Assembly: GCF_900496995.4 (NCBI RefSeq)
Contig: NC_044011.1
Span: 46,673,541 to 46,737,540 of the forward strand
DNA: 64,000 bases
Direction: 5' to 3'
Source: Aquila chrysaetos chrysaetos
Taxonomy: Eukaryota > Chordata > Aves > Accipitriformes > Accipitridae
The notes beneath the pieces are model-generated. The model was given only the letters and a program-made list of their open reading frames with translations. It made no database searches and was not told the DNA's origin. Each line of letters opens with the position of its first letter. Position 1 is the stretch's first letter. A program made the translations under genes and the position numbers. Shown here in pieces: positions 49,501 through 59,209 of the stretch.

Positions 49501-50639
49501 CCGGGGATGAAGGATGCTCCAGAAGATTGCCTGCGTGGGGAGACCCTGCTGGGGTGATCCCGGGGAACGGGGTGCCTCGCACCCAGGACCTGGGCTGAGC
49601 CTGGGGAACACCTACAGTCGGGGCCAGAGAACGCTCCGGAAAACTGCCTGCGTGGGGAAACCCTGCTGGGGTGATCCCAGGAGAACGGGCACCCCACACC
49701 CAGGGCCGGAGGACACTCGGGAAAACTGCCGGCCCAGAGAAGCCCCTCCGAAAGGCTGAGCCCAGGGGACTCAGTGTCCCCAAACCCAGGGCTAAAGGAC
49801 AGGCTAAGCCCAGGGGATGCCCCCGCAGCGAGGGCCAGAGGATGCTTGGGGGGGGGGGGGGGAGCAGGATCCCGAAGGGATCGAGCCCAGGGGACGCGCT
49901 GCCCCCGCGCCCTGGTCCAAAGGATGCTCTGGCGAAGGGCTCACGCGTGGACACACACCCCCCCGCCCCCGCCGGGGAGTCCCCCGTCGTCCCGTCCCCC
50001 CCCCGAGCCAAAAGACGCCCCGGGAGATCGCCCACCCTCGGGCAGGCGGGACGGCCGAGCCCGGGGACACCCCCACCGCCCTCACCCCGCGGTCCCCGGG
50101 GCCGAGCCTCCCGCCCCCCGCCGGGGTACCTTGATGCGCTCCCGGCACTGGGAGGGGGTGCGCTCGTAGCCCAGCTCGGCCAGGGCGCGGGAGACGCGCT
50201 CGTACATGGCGGGCCCGGGGGCCTTGCTGCCGAAGACGGTACCGGCGCCCTCCAGCTGCTGGTACCGCGCCTCCACCAGCCGCTCGTTGCCCCAGACGGC
50301 GATCAGCGCGTTGGTCTCCGCCGGCGTCCAGGACATCCCCCGGCAAGCGGCGGCGGCGGCGGCGGCGGCGGCGCCGCCCGGCGAGAAGGAGACGGAGGGC
50401 GAGGCCCCGCCGCGGCCCCCCGCCCCGCCGCCGCCGCCGCCCCCCAGCCCGGCCCCGCCGGCCGCCGGCCCCGGCCCCGGGCCGAGGGGCGAGGCGCCGC
50501 TGGGGGTGGAAGGGTCGGAGAGGCTGGGGTTGCCGTCGCTCAGCGCTCCCGGCGAGCCCGGCGACAGCACCTCCATCTTGGGGATCTTCAGCGGCGGCTC
50601 GGCGGCCGGGAGCTGCGAGGAGCCGCAGGACGCCGCCAT
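27196..50639 (-). CDS. MSANTD2: Myb/SANT-like DNA-binding domain protein 2, complete, 4 coding exons
   Basis: Exons 50130-50639, 36005-36263, 34126-34186 and 27196-28048 total 1683 nt (560 aa; human about 559) with phases 0, 1 and 2 all matching. The N-terminus is low-complexity: a [19 protein letters not shown] motif, Gly/Pro-rich sequence and a poly-Ala run from a (GCC)n tract. The SANT/trihelix-like domain runs from about residue 102 ([16 protein letters not shown]) across the exon 1/2 junction (CRERIK, then [13 protein letters not shown]). Exon 2 continues with an acidic Gln/Glu/Ser segment. Exon 3 holds a KIKQE element that resembles a sumoylation site. The large exon 4 is highly conserved and ends [18 protein letters not shown]. 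It is a nuclear protein of unknown biochemical role; DNA binding is inferred from the domain. The ATG chosen matches the family start (MAAS/MAAP); the open frame upstream is only GC-rich promoter. Confidence 0.96.
28049..34125 (-). other. MSANTD2: MSANTD2 intron 3
   Basis: Six kb of AT-richer, mostly non-repetitive sequence with an A-tract at about 30657-30684. No minisatellite and no supported ORF or RNA gene. Confidence 0.55.
34187..36004 (-). other. MSANTD2: MSANTD2 intron 2
   Basis: Non-repetitive apart from an A-tract at about 34500-34527. No gene is recognised. Confidence 0.55.
36875..36919 (-). other. MSANTD2: Candidate 45-nt cassette exon of MSANTD2
   Basis: On the minus strand, a pyrimidine-rich acceptor (ctcttttaaatttcag) is followed by 45 nt with no stop, then a consensus donor gtaagtaa. 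Both flanking exons join in phase 0, so inclusion adds exactly 15 residues ([15 protein letters not shown]) between ERIK and TLRR in the SANT-like domain. A competing gtgagt lies inside it. I do not know of this exon in other species; it may be a chance match. Confidence 0.4.
37722..37842. repeat. A/C-rich simple repeat (CAAAACC/CCAAAA)
   Basis: About 120 bp made almost only of A and C on the plus strand, such as AACCCCAAAAAACCACAAAC. Confidence 0.8.
41990..42840 (-). mobile_element. Possible solo-LTR-like element
   Basis: On the minus strand a TATA-like ATAAAAGG (42473-42480) is followed about 430 bp later by AATAAA (42037-42042), as in an LTR. The composition differs from surrounding intron, and a GA-rich patch (AAGAGAGAACAAGACAGAGA on the plus strand) sits in the middle. 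Terminal TG..CA ends and a target-site duplication could not be fixed, and no coding remnant is seen. It may be another class of interspersed repeat. Confidence 0.35.
44105..44520. mobile_element. Probable old CR1/L3-type LINE relic
   Basis: The pieces CGGTGTATCTGAATCTATTT...AAGAAAGATCTGGAGG and, further on, ATCACACAGGAGGTCAAACC, follow the order of the 3' end of ancient amniote CR1/L3 elements. They are heavily diverged. The call rests on remembered consensus patterns only. Confidence 0.4.
48950..49850. repeat. GC-rich tandem repeat in MSANTD2 intron 1
   Basis: Degenerate units of roughly 60-120 bp sharing TGCCTGCGTGGGGAGACCC, TGCTGGGGTGATCCC and GGGGTGCCTCGCACCCAGG. Conspicuous copies lie at about 49440, 49525 and 49640. 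The array ends in a G-run at about 49850. Confidence 0.75.
50340..50370 (-). repeat. MSANTD2: (GCC)n run encoding poly-Ala in MSANTD2
   Basis: A GGC/GCC trinucleotide run inside exon 1 encodes eight or nine Ala residues just before the SANT-like domain. Length variation between alleles would be expected. Confidence 0.85.
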
Positions 50640-51130
50640 ATTGGAGATGCCGGACCGAGCGGGCGGAAGTGACGGGGGGCTCCCCCCGGCGGGAGGGACT
50701 TCCGGCAGCCCCCGGGCGGGGGGCGGCCAAGGCGGCGGCGGCGGCGGTGGTGGCCGAGGCGGCGGGGGCAAGCACGTGCCGCCGCCGACGGGGGCGTGGT
50801 CGAGGTGGGGGGGCGTGGCCGTGAGCGGGGAGGGCGGGGGCGGGGGCGGGGCTGGCCGCGAAGCGGGCGAGGTTCCGCGCGAAGGGGGCGTGTTTCGCGG
50901 CTGGTAGGGGGCGTGGCGTGCCGCCAGGGGGTGTGGCGGCCGCCGAGGGGGTGTGGCCACGCGAAAGCGGGCGTGGTTGGGGCGGGGGCGGGGCTCGGCA
51001 GAAGGAGGCGTGGCCAGGGCTAGGGCAGGGAGCGGGGTCGGCGCTCGGCTCGTAGGGTGAGGGCACGGGCAGGGGGCGTGGCTCCCGGCAGGGGGCGTGG
51101 CTCCCGGTAGAGGGCGTGGCAGAGTCCCCA
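50640..51130 (-). promoter_or_regulatory. MSANTD2: MSANTD2 CpG promoter with GGGCGTGGC array
   Basis: Extremely CpG-rich. About ten copies of GGGGGCGTGGC-like sequence, the KLF/Sp CACCC-box type, are spread over about 330 bp upstream of the ATG. No TATA box. Confidence 0.65.
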
Positions 51131-51224
51131 CGGAGCCCGTAGGGACAGGGACCCCGTGTGCACGGACGGGGCAGAGACCCCCCTCGGGGTGGAGACGCCC
51201 CAAACCCGGCTGCGCTGCCGGCGC

Positions 51225-51600
51225 CCGGGGGCTGAGCACCCCCCAAACGTGGGGCTGAGCACCCCCAAACCTGGGGCTGAGCACCCCCCAAAACATCGGG
51301 GCTAAGAATCCCTGAAACAGCAGGGCTGAGCAACCCCCACACATTGGGGCTGAGCACCCTTCATTTTGGGGGCTGAGCCCCCCTACATATTGCGGCTGAG
51401 GACCCCACACACATTAGGGCTGAGCCTCACCCACACTTTGGGGCTGAGCACCCCCCATTTTTGGGGCTGAGCACCCCCATTTGTTGGGGCTGAGCACCTC
51501 CCATTTTGGGGGCTCAGCACCCTTAGACATCAGGCCTGAGCCTCCCCCCCACATTGGGATCGAGCTCCCCCCATTTATTGGACCTCACCCCCCCCCCCAA
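51225..51600. repeat. GGGGCTGAGCACCCCCC minisatellite
   Basis: About fourteen units of roughly 25-28 bp, each with GGGGCTGAGCACCCC followed by CATTTTGG, CACATTGG or AAACATCGG. Confidence 0.9.
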
Positions 51601-52260
51601 TGCTGAGCACCCCCAAACACCAGACTTCCCCTCATTTGGAGGGGGGGGACGGGACGGGACCGGGGCCTCCTCTTCCCCTCCAGGCCCCACAGGCTGGAGG
51701 GGCCCCCCCAAACTGGTTGCTGCCCCCCAACCCCGACACAAAAGCGGTCCCCGCTTGTGTGCCGGCACCCTAATTAAAGGGGTTGGGCCCCGGGGGGGGG
51801 GGCCTTGATTAATGAGCTTGGGGGGCAGCTAATGAAGGGGGGGCAGCCCCCCAGCTGCACCCCAAAACTCTTCCTTAAGCCAAGACTAACGAGCAGCAAT
51901 GAGATTTGGGATATGACCCCCCCCAAAAGAAAAACCCAACCCACCACCCCAAGGAGGATGGTTTGGGGGGGTCCTATGGGGTCCCCCCAGTCGGCATCAC
52001 CCGCCCGGGGCTCGTTAATTAAACGCTTTAATTAGGGCAGTGTTGGTTAAACAATTGGGGAGGGGGCAGGACAGGATTGGGGGGGAGCTGCCTGCTCCTG
52101 CCTGCTGCAGCACATCTGGCAGGGGAGCGGCCGGGGAGCAATCAGGGGCTGTAATTATCCCCTTGTAATTAGGGGGATTAGGGGCTGGCGGCAGAGCAGA
52201 GGGGGCGGTAATAACCCCCCCTGAGCGGGGAGGGGGGCAGGTTCTTTTGTCACCGCCTGC
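51600..52260. promoter_or_regulatory. TAAT-containing block in MSANTD2-ROBO3 gap
   Basis: Non-repetitive, with a series of homeodomain-type cores: CTAATTAAAGG (about 51770), TTGATTAATGAG (about 51806), GTTAATTAAACGCTTTAATTAG (about 52014-52035, quoted in part) and TGTAATTATCCCC (about 52150). Regulatory function is inferred. Confidence 0.35.
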
Positions 52261-52269
52261 CTGGCCCCA

Positions 52270-52900
52270 GGGGGATATCCCCAACGCCAGCCCGGCCAGT
52301 GTCCCCAAAGGGACGTGTCCCCCCACTGCCACCGTGTCCCCAAAGGGATGTCCCTGCTGCCAACGCATCCCCAAGGAGATGTCCCTGCTGCCAGCCTGTC
52401 CCCAAAGGGATGCACCCACTGCCACCCCTGTGGCATGTCCCCAAAGGGAGGTACCCACTGCTGGTGTGTCCCCAAAGCGATGTCCCCGCTGTCACCCCTG
52501 TGGCATGTCCCCAAAGGGAGGTACCCACTGCTGGTGTGTCCCCAAAGCGATGTCCCCGCTGCCAGTCCTGCAGCGTGTGCCCAAAGGGATGTCCCTGCTG
52601 CCACTGTGTCCCCAAAGGGCTGCACCCACTGCCACCACATCCCCAAAGGGATGTCCCCAAAGGGATGTCCTCACTGCCACCATGTCCCCAAAGGGATGTC
52701 CCCAAAGCGATGTCCCCACTGCCACCATGTCCCCAAAGGGATGTCCCCACTGCCAGCCCTCTGTCCTGTCCCCGAAGGGGTGCACCCACCGCCAGCCTTG
52801 CCGTGTGTCCCCAAAGGGACGTCCCCACCGCTGCCACATCCCCGAAGGGACGTGCCCACCGCTGGTGGCCCCAAAGCCAGCTGCCCACGGGGACGCGTCC
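52270..52900. repeat. TGTCCCCAAAGGGATGTCC minisatellite
   Basis: About twenty units of roughly 30-33 bp containing GTCCCCAAAGGGATG and CACTGCCACC. Two larger copies of about 70 bp are almost identical at 52430-52560. All long frames here are artefacts. Confidence 0.9.
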
Positions 52901-53039
52901 CCACGGCCGGGCGCCCACGTCCCCAAGCCCTGGGGGGTGGCACCAGCCCCCCCCCCCCCCGCCCCGTCCCTGAGCCCACCGGCACCGTGCCGTATGGAAA
53001 CACCCCTGCCCGGGAGCTAATCAGGCCCCAATTAGAGGG

Positions 53040-53170
53040 GGCTCACCGTAAGCCGGGGGAGGAATGCAAATGAGGTTAACGGTTAATTAGGGATTGAAAA
53101 ATTCATTATTCCTCTAGAGCAGCTGATTGCGATGCAGCCGCGCGTCCCCATTAGGGCCATTTGACCGCTT
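53040..53170. promoter_or_regulatory. Octamer and TTAATTAG cluster
   Basis: A perfect octamer ATGCAAAT (53064-53071) lies next to GGTTAACGGTTAATTAGGG-type sequence and TTCATTATTCC. This is non-repetitive sequence between two minisatellites, and enhancer activity is inferred. Confidence 0.35.
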
Positions 53171-53239
53171 GCTAATGACACGGCGACGGGGGGCTCATGG
53201 GTCCCCCCCCCAACCCACCGAACGCCTCTGGGAGTCATT

Positions 53240-53590
53240 CCTGGAGTGAGTTGTGCCTGTTCTCAGCCTCCCTGCAGTGGGTTGCTTCGAGTGGTTGTGG
53301 CTGTTCTCAGTGGGGCTCACCCACGCAGTGAATTGTGGCTGTTCTAAGCCAGGATCACCCACGCAAAGAATTGTGGCTGTTCTCAGCCAGGGCTCACCTG
53401 TGCAATGAGTTGTAGCTCTTCTCCGCTAGCATCACCCTATGCAATGAGTTGTGGCTGTTCTCAGCTGGGGCTCACCTGTGCAATGAGCTGTGGCTGTTCT
53501 CAGCCGGAATCGCCCTGTGCAATGAATCGTGGCTGTTTTCAGTCAGGGCTCACCCATGCAATGAATTGTGGCCATCCTCAGCTCCGCAGA
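53240..53590. repeat. Tandem repeat of about 46 bp
   Basis: About eight units with GCAATGAGTTGTGGCTGTTC and TCAGC.GGGCTCACC. Confidence 0.9.
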
Positions 53591-53679
53591 GACGCACGGA
53601 TGGTGTGACAAGCAGCTTGGGGCAGCGGTGGGGAAACATCCCCCTGCTCCCCAACGCTCCCCCACCACCTTCATTGAGC

Positions 53680-54480
53680 CAGCCTTCCAATTCAATGAAG
53701 ATAATCAACGATTAGCCAAAAAGCCAAGCGGACAAGTCATTAGATATAGACTAGTGTTTACTGCAATTTACTGACCCATTCATAATTAACCTCCCATCGC
53801 CAAAATATGCCGCCGAAAAGAAGTATAAACTTATTAATGGTGACGGTGGCTAATTAAAGCCAAAGCTGTAATCATCCCGAGATGTGGCCGTGGGCAGGAA
53901 AGCGCGGCGACCGATGAAAGGCGAGAAAAGATGCTCGATAATATTTAGGAGGATGCGGGGATGCGGACCGAGGCAGCGCCCTGCTACCATGCCCTGGTAC
54001 CCATCAGCATCCTCAGGGGCTGCATCCCGTATCCAGCTGCCCTGTCCGCTGCACAAAGGGGACCCAGGCGGGCTAATTCGGCGTGGGGAATATCGTCACG
54101 CCTCCGCCTTTGTCTCCCTTTCAAAGCCAATATCCCGGCCCCAGATGGGTTAATACATAATGCAGACAAGCAAGTAATTGCTTGCCTTTGTAGGGCCGTC
54201 AGCGCTGGGTCCCCGGCCCTCTGATCCCCCATTAGCAGCCATGCAAACAAGCCTTCCACCCAATTAAGCCCAGCTTTGATAGAGCCTTTCCCAATGATGT
54301 GCCGGTCCCAAACTAGCGATTCGCACATGAGCCACTACCTGTTAAACCCGGAGTCGGCTTCCTTCGGGGACGAACATCCCTCGCCTCTCACCGTGACCCA
54401 GCTGCTGAGCTCTGCCCGGCTTCCCCCGGCCCTGAAGGGAGGCTCGGCTGATAAATGATCTCGACAAACTCTATATTAAA
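53680..54480. promoter_or_regulatory. Candidate conserved noncoding block upstream of ROBO3
   Basis: About 800 bp of balanced-composition unique sequence set between minisatellites. It holds TTCATAATTAACC, AACTTATTAATGG, GGCTAATTAAAGCC, GATAATATTTAGG and GCAAGTAATTGCTTGC. The density of homeodomain cores and lack of simple repeats suggest a cis-regulatory element; conservation was not tested. Confidence 0.4.
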
Positions 54481-54679
54481 GAGGTGGAAATGGGATGTTA
54501 ATATACCCCGAGTCGCTCGTTTCGAGAACACATGGGCTCCGGCTTCCCAAAGACGGCGGTAATGAGGCGAGCTGGGACGCCCCGCGAGGAGACCTCAACC
54601 CACCGGCCTCCCGCGTCTGCCAGGCGTGCAGGGAAGACAGCCTGACACCCGTCCTCTGCGGCGTCCCCACGCCGTCCCA

Positions 54680-56290
54680 CAGAGCACCTCCGGGCCATCC
54701 CCTAAAGCATCTCGATCTGCTCACCTAAAGCATCTCGGCAGCATCCCCTAAAGCATGCCAGCGTGCTCCCCTAAAATGTCTCTGCGTTATCCCTTACTGC
54801 ATCCCGGCATCATCCCCTAAAACATCCCAGCATCATCCCCTGAAACATCCCGGCATCGTCCCCTAAAGCATCCCAGTACACTCCCCTAAAGCTTCCCGGG
54901 ATCATCCTCTAATGCATCCGAGCATCATCCCCTAAAGCATCCCAGCATCATCCCCTAAAGCATCCCACCATCATCCTCTCAAGTATCCCAGTACACTCAC
55001 ATAAAACACCCCAGTGCCCTCCCCTAAGGCATCTCACTTTCATCCTCTAATACATCCTGGCATCCCAGCATCGTCCCCTAAAGCATCCCAGCGTCATCCA
55101 CTAAGACATCCCAGTATGCTCCCTGAAAACATCCCAGCATCATTCCTTAGGGCATGCCAGCATCATCCCCAAAAGGATCCCAGTGTCACCCCCTCCAGCA
55201 CCCCAGTATGATCCCCTACAGCATCCCAGTGCCACCCCCTCCAGCATCCCAGTACCATCCCCTCCAGCATCCCAGTGCCACCCCCTCCAGCATCCCAGTG
55301 CCATCCCCTCCAGCATCCCAGTACCATCCCCTACAGCTTCCCAGTATCATCCCCTCCAGCATCCCAGTATCATCCCCTACAGCATCCCAGTGCCATCCCC
55401 TCCAGCATCCCAGTACCATCCCCTCCAGCATCCCAGTGCCACCCCCTCCAGCATCCCAATACCATCCCCTACAGCATCCCAGTGCCACCCCCTCCAGCAT
55501 CCCAGTGCCATCCCCTCCAGCTTCCCAGTACCATCCCCTCCAGCATCCCAGTGCCACCCCCTCCAGCATCCCAGTACCATCCCCTCCAGCATCCCAGTGC
55601 CACCCCCTCCAGCATCCCAGTACCATCCCCTCCAGCATCCCAATACCATCCCCTACAGCATCCCAGTGCCACCCCCTCCAGCATCCCAGTGCCATCCCCT
55701 CCAGCTTCCCAGTACCATCCCCTCCAGCATCCCAGTGCCACCCCCTCCAGCATCCCAGTACCATCCCCTACAGCATCCCAGTGCCACCCCCTCCAGCATC
55801 CCAGTACCATCCCCTCCAGCATCCCAGTGCCATCCCCTCCAGCATCCCAGTGCCACCCCCTCCAGCATCCCAGTACCATCCCCTCCAGCATCCCAGTGCC
55901 ATCCCCTCCAGCTTCCCAGTGCCATCCCCTCCAGCATCCCAGTGCCACCCCCTCCAGCTTCCCAGTGCCATCCCCTCCAGCATCCCAGTGCCATCCCCTC
56001 CAGCATCCCAGTGCCACCCCCTCCAGCATCCCAGTGCCACCCCCTCCAGCATCCCAGTGCCATCCCCTCCAGCATCCCAGTGCCATCCCCTCCAGCATCC
56101 CAGTACCATCCCCTCCAGCATCCCAGTGCCATCCCCTCCAGCATCCCAGTACCATCCCCTACAGCTTCCCAGTATCATCCCCTCCAGCATCCCAGTGCCA
56201 ATCCCCTTCAGCATCCCAGTATCATCCCCATAAACATCCCACTATCATCCCCTAAACCATTCATGCATCATCCCCTCCAGCACCCCACTG
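54680..56290. repeat. Large 23-bp minisatellite
   Basis: About 1.6 kb. The 5' third (54680-55180) is built on a degenerate CCCCTAAAGCATCCCAGCATC-like unit. From about 55180 the unit becomes a homogeneous CCCCTCCAGCATCCCAGTGC + CAT (23 bp), then degenerates again. With 23 bp per unit, all three forward frames and several reverse frames stay open for hundreds of codons (Pro-Ser-Gln-His-rich); none is a credible gene. Confidence 0.95.
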
Positions 56291-57600
56291 CCTCCCCCCA
56301 GCACCCCAGCATTGCTCCTCTCCAGACTGCCCCCCCCCCCAGGCAGCCCGTCTCCCCCCCCCCCCTCCTCCCCCCACCCCATGTGCCTCACCACAACCTC
56401 TATAAATATTCAAAAAGCTGCATTTTCCGGCAAACCGCCCAGCTCGGGGTGGGGGGCTCCCGGGGGGTATGTTAATAATGGGGCTGCGAGGGATTTACCC
56501 CCCCTCCGGCATCGGTGCGGGGGGGTCCCAGCCGCTCATTTGCCCATACGAATATCTTGTTGCTCGTCATTACTGCCAAGTCCTTCGTGCCTCAGTTTCC
56601 CCACCCTGATGCTGCCCGGTGATGCCACGGAGGGGTGGGAAAAATAAAGAGGCAGCAAAAATAAGGAGGAATAACGAGGATAACGAAGTACGGGGGAAGC
56701 CTCCCCCCAGCCAAAAAAATTCGGGAGGTGATTTTGGGCCACGGCAGCGAGAGGTTTGGGCAAAGCCTGCGCAAACATCAACTAATCGCCGAATAAAAGG
56801 GCAATTAAACGCCCCGGCAGCGGTAATAAATCTGCTAACAAGGAGGCGATGCCCCTGCGCTCGCTGTTTGCCTAGCTGATTAACGGGGATGAATCGGGGC
56901 GGGGGGGGATTATCCGTCGGGATGAGGCAGCTCCTTTGTCTCCTTTCCCCATCCCAAGCCATCTTGGAGGAGGTATCGGCAATGGATGCACGCGTGCCAG
57001 CCCCGGGAGCCCATTGCTGCAGCCTCAGGCCTCATAGAGGGATTAATACAGAGGTGTTTTAATCCCTGGGGCTCTGAAAAAAACTCCAGGATTCCCATTG
57101 AAAACTATCCTCTCTTCCAAGCACTCCATGAAAAGAGGCCCAAAAACTCTCCAGGGATTAACATCCCTTTCCATCCCCTATTCCCAGGTCGGAGAAGCCC
57201 CATCCCCAAGGCTCGGCTTTTTGGGGACACCCAAAAGGAGGTGGGGGGGAATACCATGGCATTTAATATTCCAGCATCACCTTCAATTCCCACCTTGGAG
57301 AATTATTTGGATAATAGTTGGATAAACCTGTTATTCTGTGGATAATTTATTTCTCCTTTTTTTTTTTTGATCCTGCCAGGAAATCCTCGGGCTGCCGCAT
57401 CCCCAGCAGGAGAAACGGAAAAGCTTTGTGGTCCTATTAAATTAATATTTATTTATTTTCTCCGTGCCTGGCTACGAGAAGGACAGATGAATAATGCATT
57501 GCCCCCCCCCCGATGCCCGGGTAGGAGCTTTGCCATCGCTGGCAGCACCGGGATCCGGCGGATTTGGTGGGAGATGGGAGAGCCCGGAGGATGCTGGTGA
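56290..57600. other. Intergenic sequence with an AT-rich block
   Basis: C-runs at about 56331-56380, then unique sequence. Around 56780-56890, CAACTAATCGCC, GGCAATTAAACG, GGTAATAAATC and AGCTGATTAACG form another homeodomain-core cluster. T-run at about 57357-57369. No gene is recognised. Confidence 0.4.
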
Positions 57601-58150
57601 GGTTGAGCCGCCCCAGATGTGGGCAGGGGGCCAGATGTGCGCCTGCCTGTGGCCCCAGCACAGCTCTGGGGAGGGGGGAGAGCATGCTCATGCAAGCTCT
57701 CCAGATGCATGCCCAGATGTGAGCTCGCCTACCTCCTGTTTGTGCCTCCAGATGTGCACAAATGCAAACCACCCGGATCTCCAGATGTGCTCCGGCATCC
57801 CCGTGCTGTCAGATGTGTGCCCAGCTGTGACCCCAGGGACCCCTCCAGCTGTGACCCGAGCCGTCCAGATGTTTGCCTCAATGCGCATGCATCCCCCGGA
57901 CCGCCCAACCCTCCCAGATGTGAACATCCCGGAGACCCTTGGTGCCCCAGATGTGCATGAAAAAGCCCCCCTCCCCCCCCCAGCTGTGCCCCCAAGAGCC
58001 CTCCAGAAATGAACCTCCTCTGGGGCTCATTCGCGCGCCCCCCCAGATGTGCAAAGGCCCGTTTCACCTGCCGCTGTGCATCCAGATGTGAGGCCCCTTC
58101 TCCCGCTCACCCTGCCCATCGCCCCCCAGATGTGCAGGCAGATGCTCCCC
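57600..58150. repeat. Dispersed CCAGATGTG repeat
   Basis: About eleven exact CAGATGTG and several CAGATG variants are spaced 15-60 bp apart, together with related CCAGCTGTGACC copies. Each CAGATG is an E-box. Confidence 0.8.
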
Positions 58151-59034
58151 CCCTGCTCGCCCGTTCCCCACCCCACTCCTCTCTCCTCCCCGAGCAGCCC
58201 CAGCCCCATGCAGCCGCCCGCCCCCGGGGCCCCCCAAACTCCCGACCCCCACTTTTCCCCCCCACCCCGTCATCACCCCCACCTTTGTCGTATCCCAAGG
58301 AGATTGTTAGTGCCCCCTCCCCCATAACGCCCCCCCCCCCAATATCACCCCCCCTCCAAACAGGGGGCCGGCTGGAGGAGGCGCATTGCTTCACACATCA
58401 GCCCAAGCGCATTAATTAAGTGGCTAATTGCTAATTATGAATTCAACTGCACCGCTCGCCGGTGCTTGTGTGTCGTCGTGTGTCCCCCCCCCCCCCCCCG
58501 AGTTCAAGGCCACTGGTGGCCCCAGCACCCCCAAAAGTGTCACCCACCTCTGCCAGCACACCCCACTGTTGGGGGCCGTGGTGATGAGGCTGTGCCCCCC
58601 CCCGAGCAGCCCCGTTTCCCCGTGGGATGAGGGGGGGGGGTTAAGCTGCTTTTTGGGGTTCACTGAAGGGGGGGGGTGTCCCCCGGGTGGCACTTTGGCT
58701 GGGGGGGGGTTACGGGCAACCCCGTGGGGTGTCGTTGTCTTTGGAATGAGGCCGGGCAGCACAGCAGCCTCTCTTCCTCCTCCTCCTCCTCCTCCTCCTC
58801 CTCCCCCCACCCCAAGACCCCCCACCCCTTTTTCCTTTGCCCCCCCCAAAGGTCACCCCAATCCTCCTCCGCCCCCTACCATGGCCCCCCCACCCCATAT
58901 GGACCCCCCCCATCCCCCTTCCCAAAAAGGGGGGGGGGCAGGGATACCTCCCCCTCCTTCCCAGCCCCCCCCCTCCCCACCCGCACTGGCCGCGCCCCCG
59001 CTCCCCACCGGACCCGGGGGGCGGCGCCGCGGGC
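58150..59034. other. ROBO3 upstream flank
   Basis: C-rich sequence, interrupted at about 58405-58440 by GCATTAATTAAGTGGCTAAT and TGCTAATTATGAATTC, another dense TAAT cluster. A (TCC)n run lies at about 58775-58805. No exon is recognised. Confidence 0.45.
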
Positions 59035-59205
59035 TGAGCCCCGCTCAGCCGAGCCGAGCCGAGCCGAGCCGGGTCGGGTTGAGCCGAGCCGAGCTGAGCC
59101 GAGCTCAGCTGAGCCGAGCCCAGCTGAGCTGAGCTCAGCCGAGCCGCGTCGGACCCCGCCGAGCCGAGCCGAGCCGAGCCGAGCCGAGCCGAGCCGGGCC
59201 GGGCC
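59035..59205 (+). repeat. (GAGCC)n pentanucleotide array in ROBO3 5' leader
   Basis: About thirty GAGCC, GAGCT and GGGCC pentamers run up to 5 bp before the ROBO3 ATG. It is free of stop codons in the ROBO3 frame, so the frame is open upstream as far as 58676. Confidence 0.9.
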
Positions 59206-59209
59206 GAGG

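Larger units (their letters stand above)
36920..50129 (-). other. MSANTD2: MSANTD2 intron 1, bulk
   Basis: About 13 kb, mostly unique AT-richer sequence. It holds an A/C-rich simple tract, one LTR-like block, one probable CR1/L3 relic and, at the promoter-proximal end, a GC-rich tandem repeat. Open frames up to 177 codons occur but show no recognisable family or splice support. Confidence 0.5.

Noticed and set aside
50340-50370. Frameshift or error in the MSANTD2 poly-Ala tract
   Set aside because: The exon length fits the phases exactly, so the tract length is at least frame-consistent.
49671-51410. GC-rich frames of 333-517 codons around MSANTD2 exon 1
   Set aside because: Most are shadows of exon 1 and of its CpG island. 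Only the 510-nt segment starting at the family ATG is supported.
52247-53073. Frames of 220-257 codons in several frames
   Set aside because: They come from the TGTCCCCAAAGGGATG minisatellite and show the repeat's composition only.
55154-56475. Very long open frames (up to 430 codons) on both strands
   Set aside because: They are produced by a stop-free 23-bp tandem repeat, and all three forward frames give the same Pro/Ser/Gln/His pattern.
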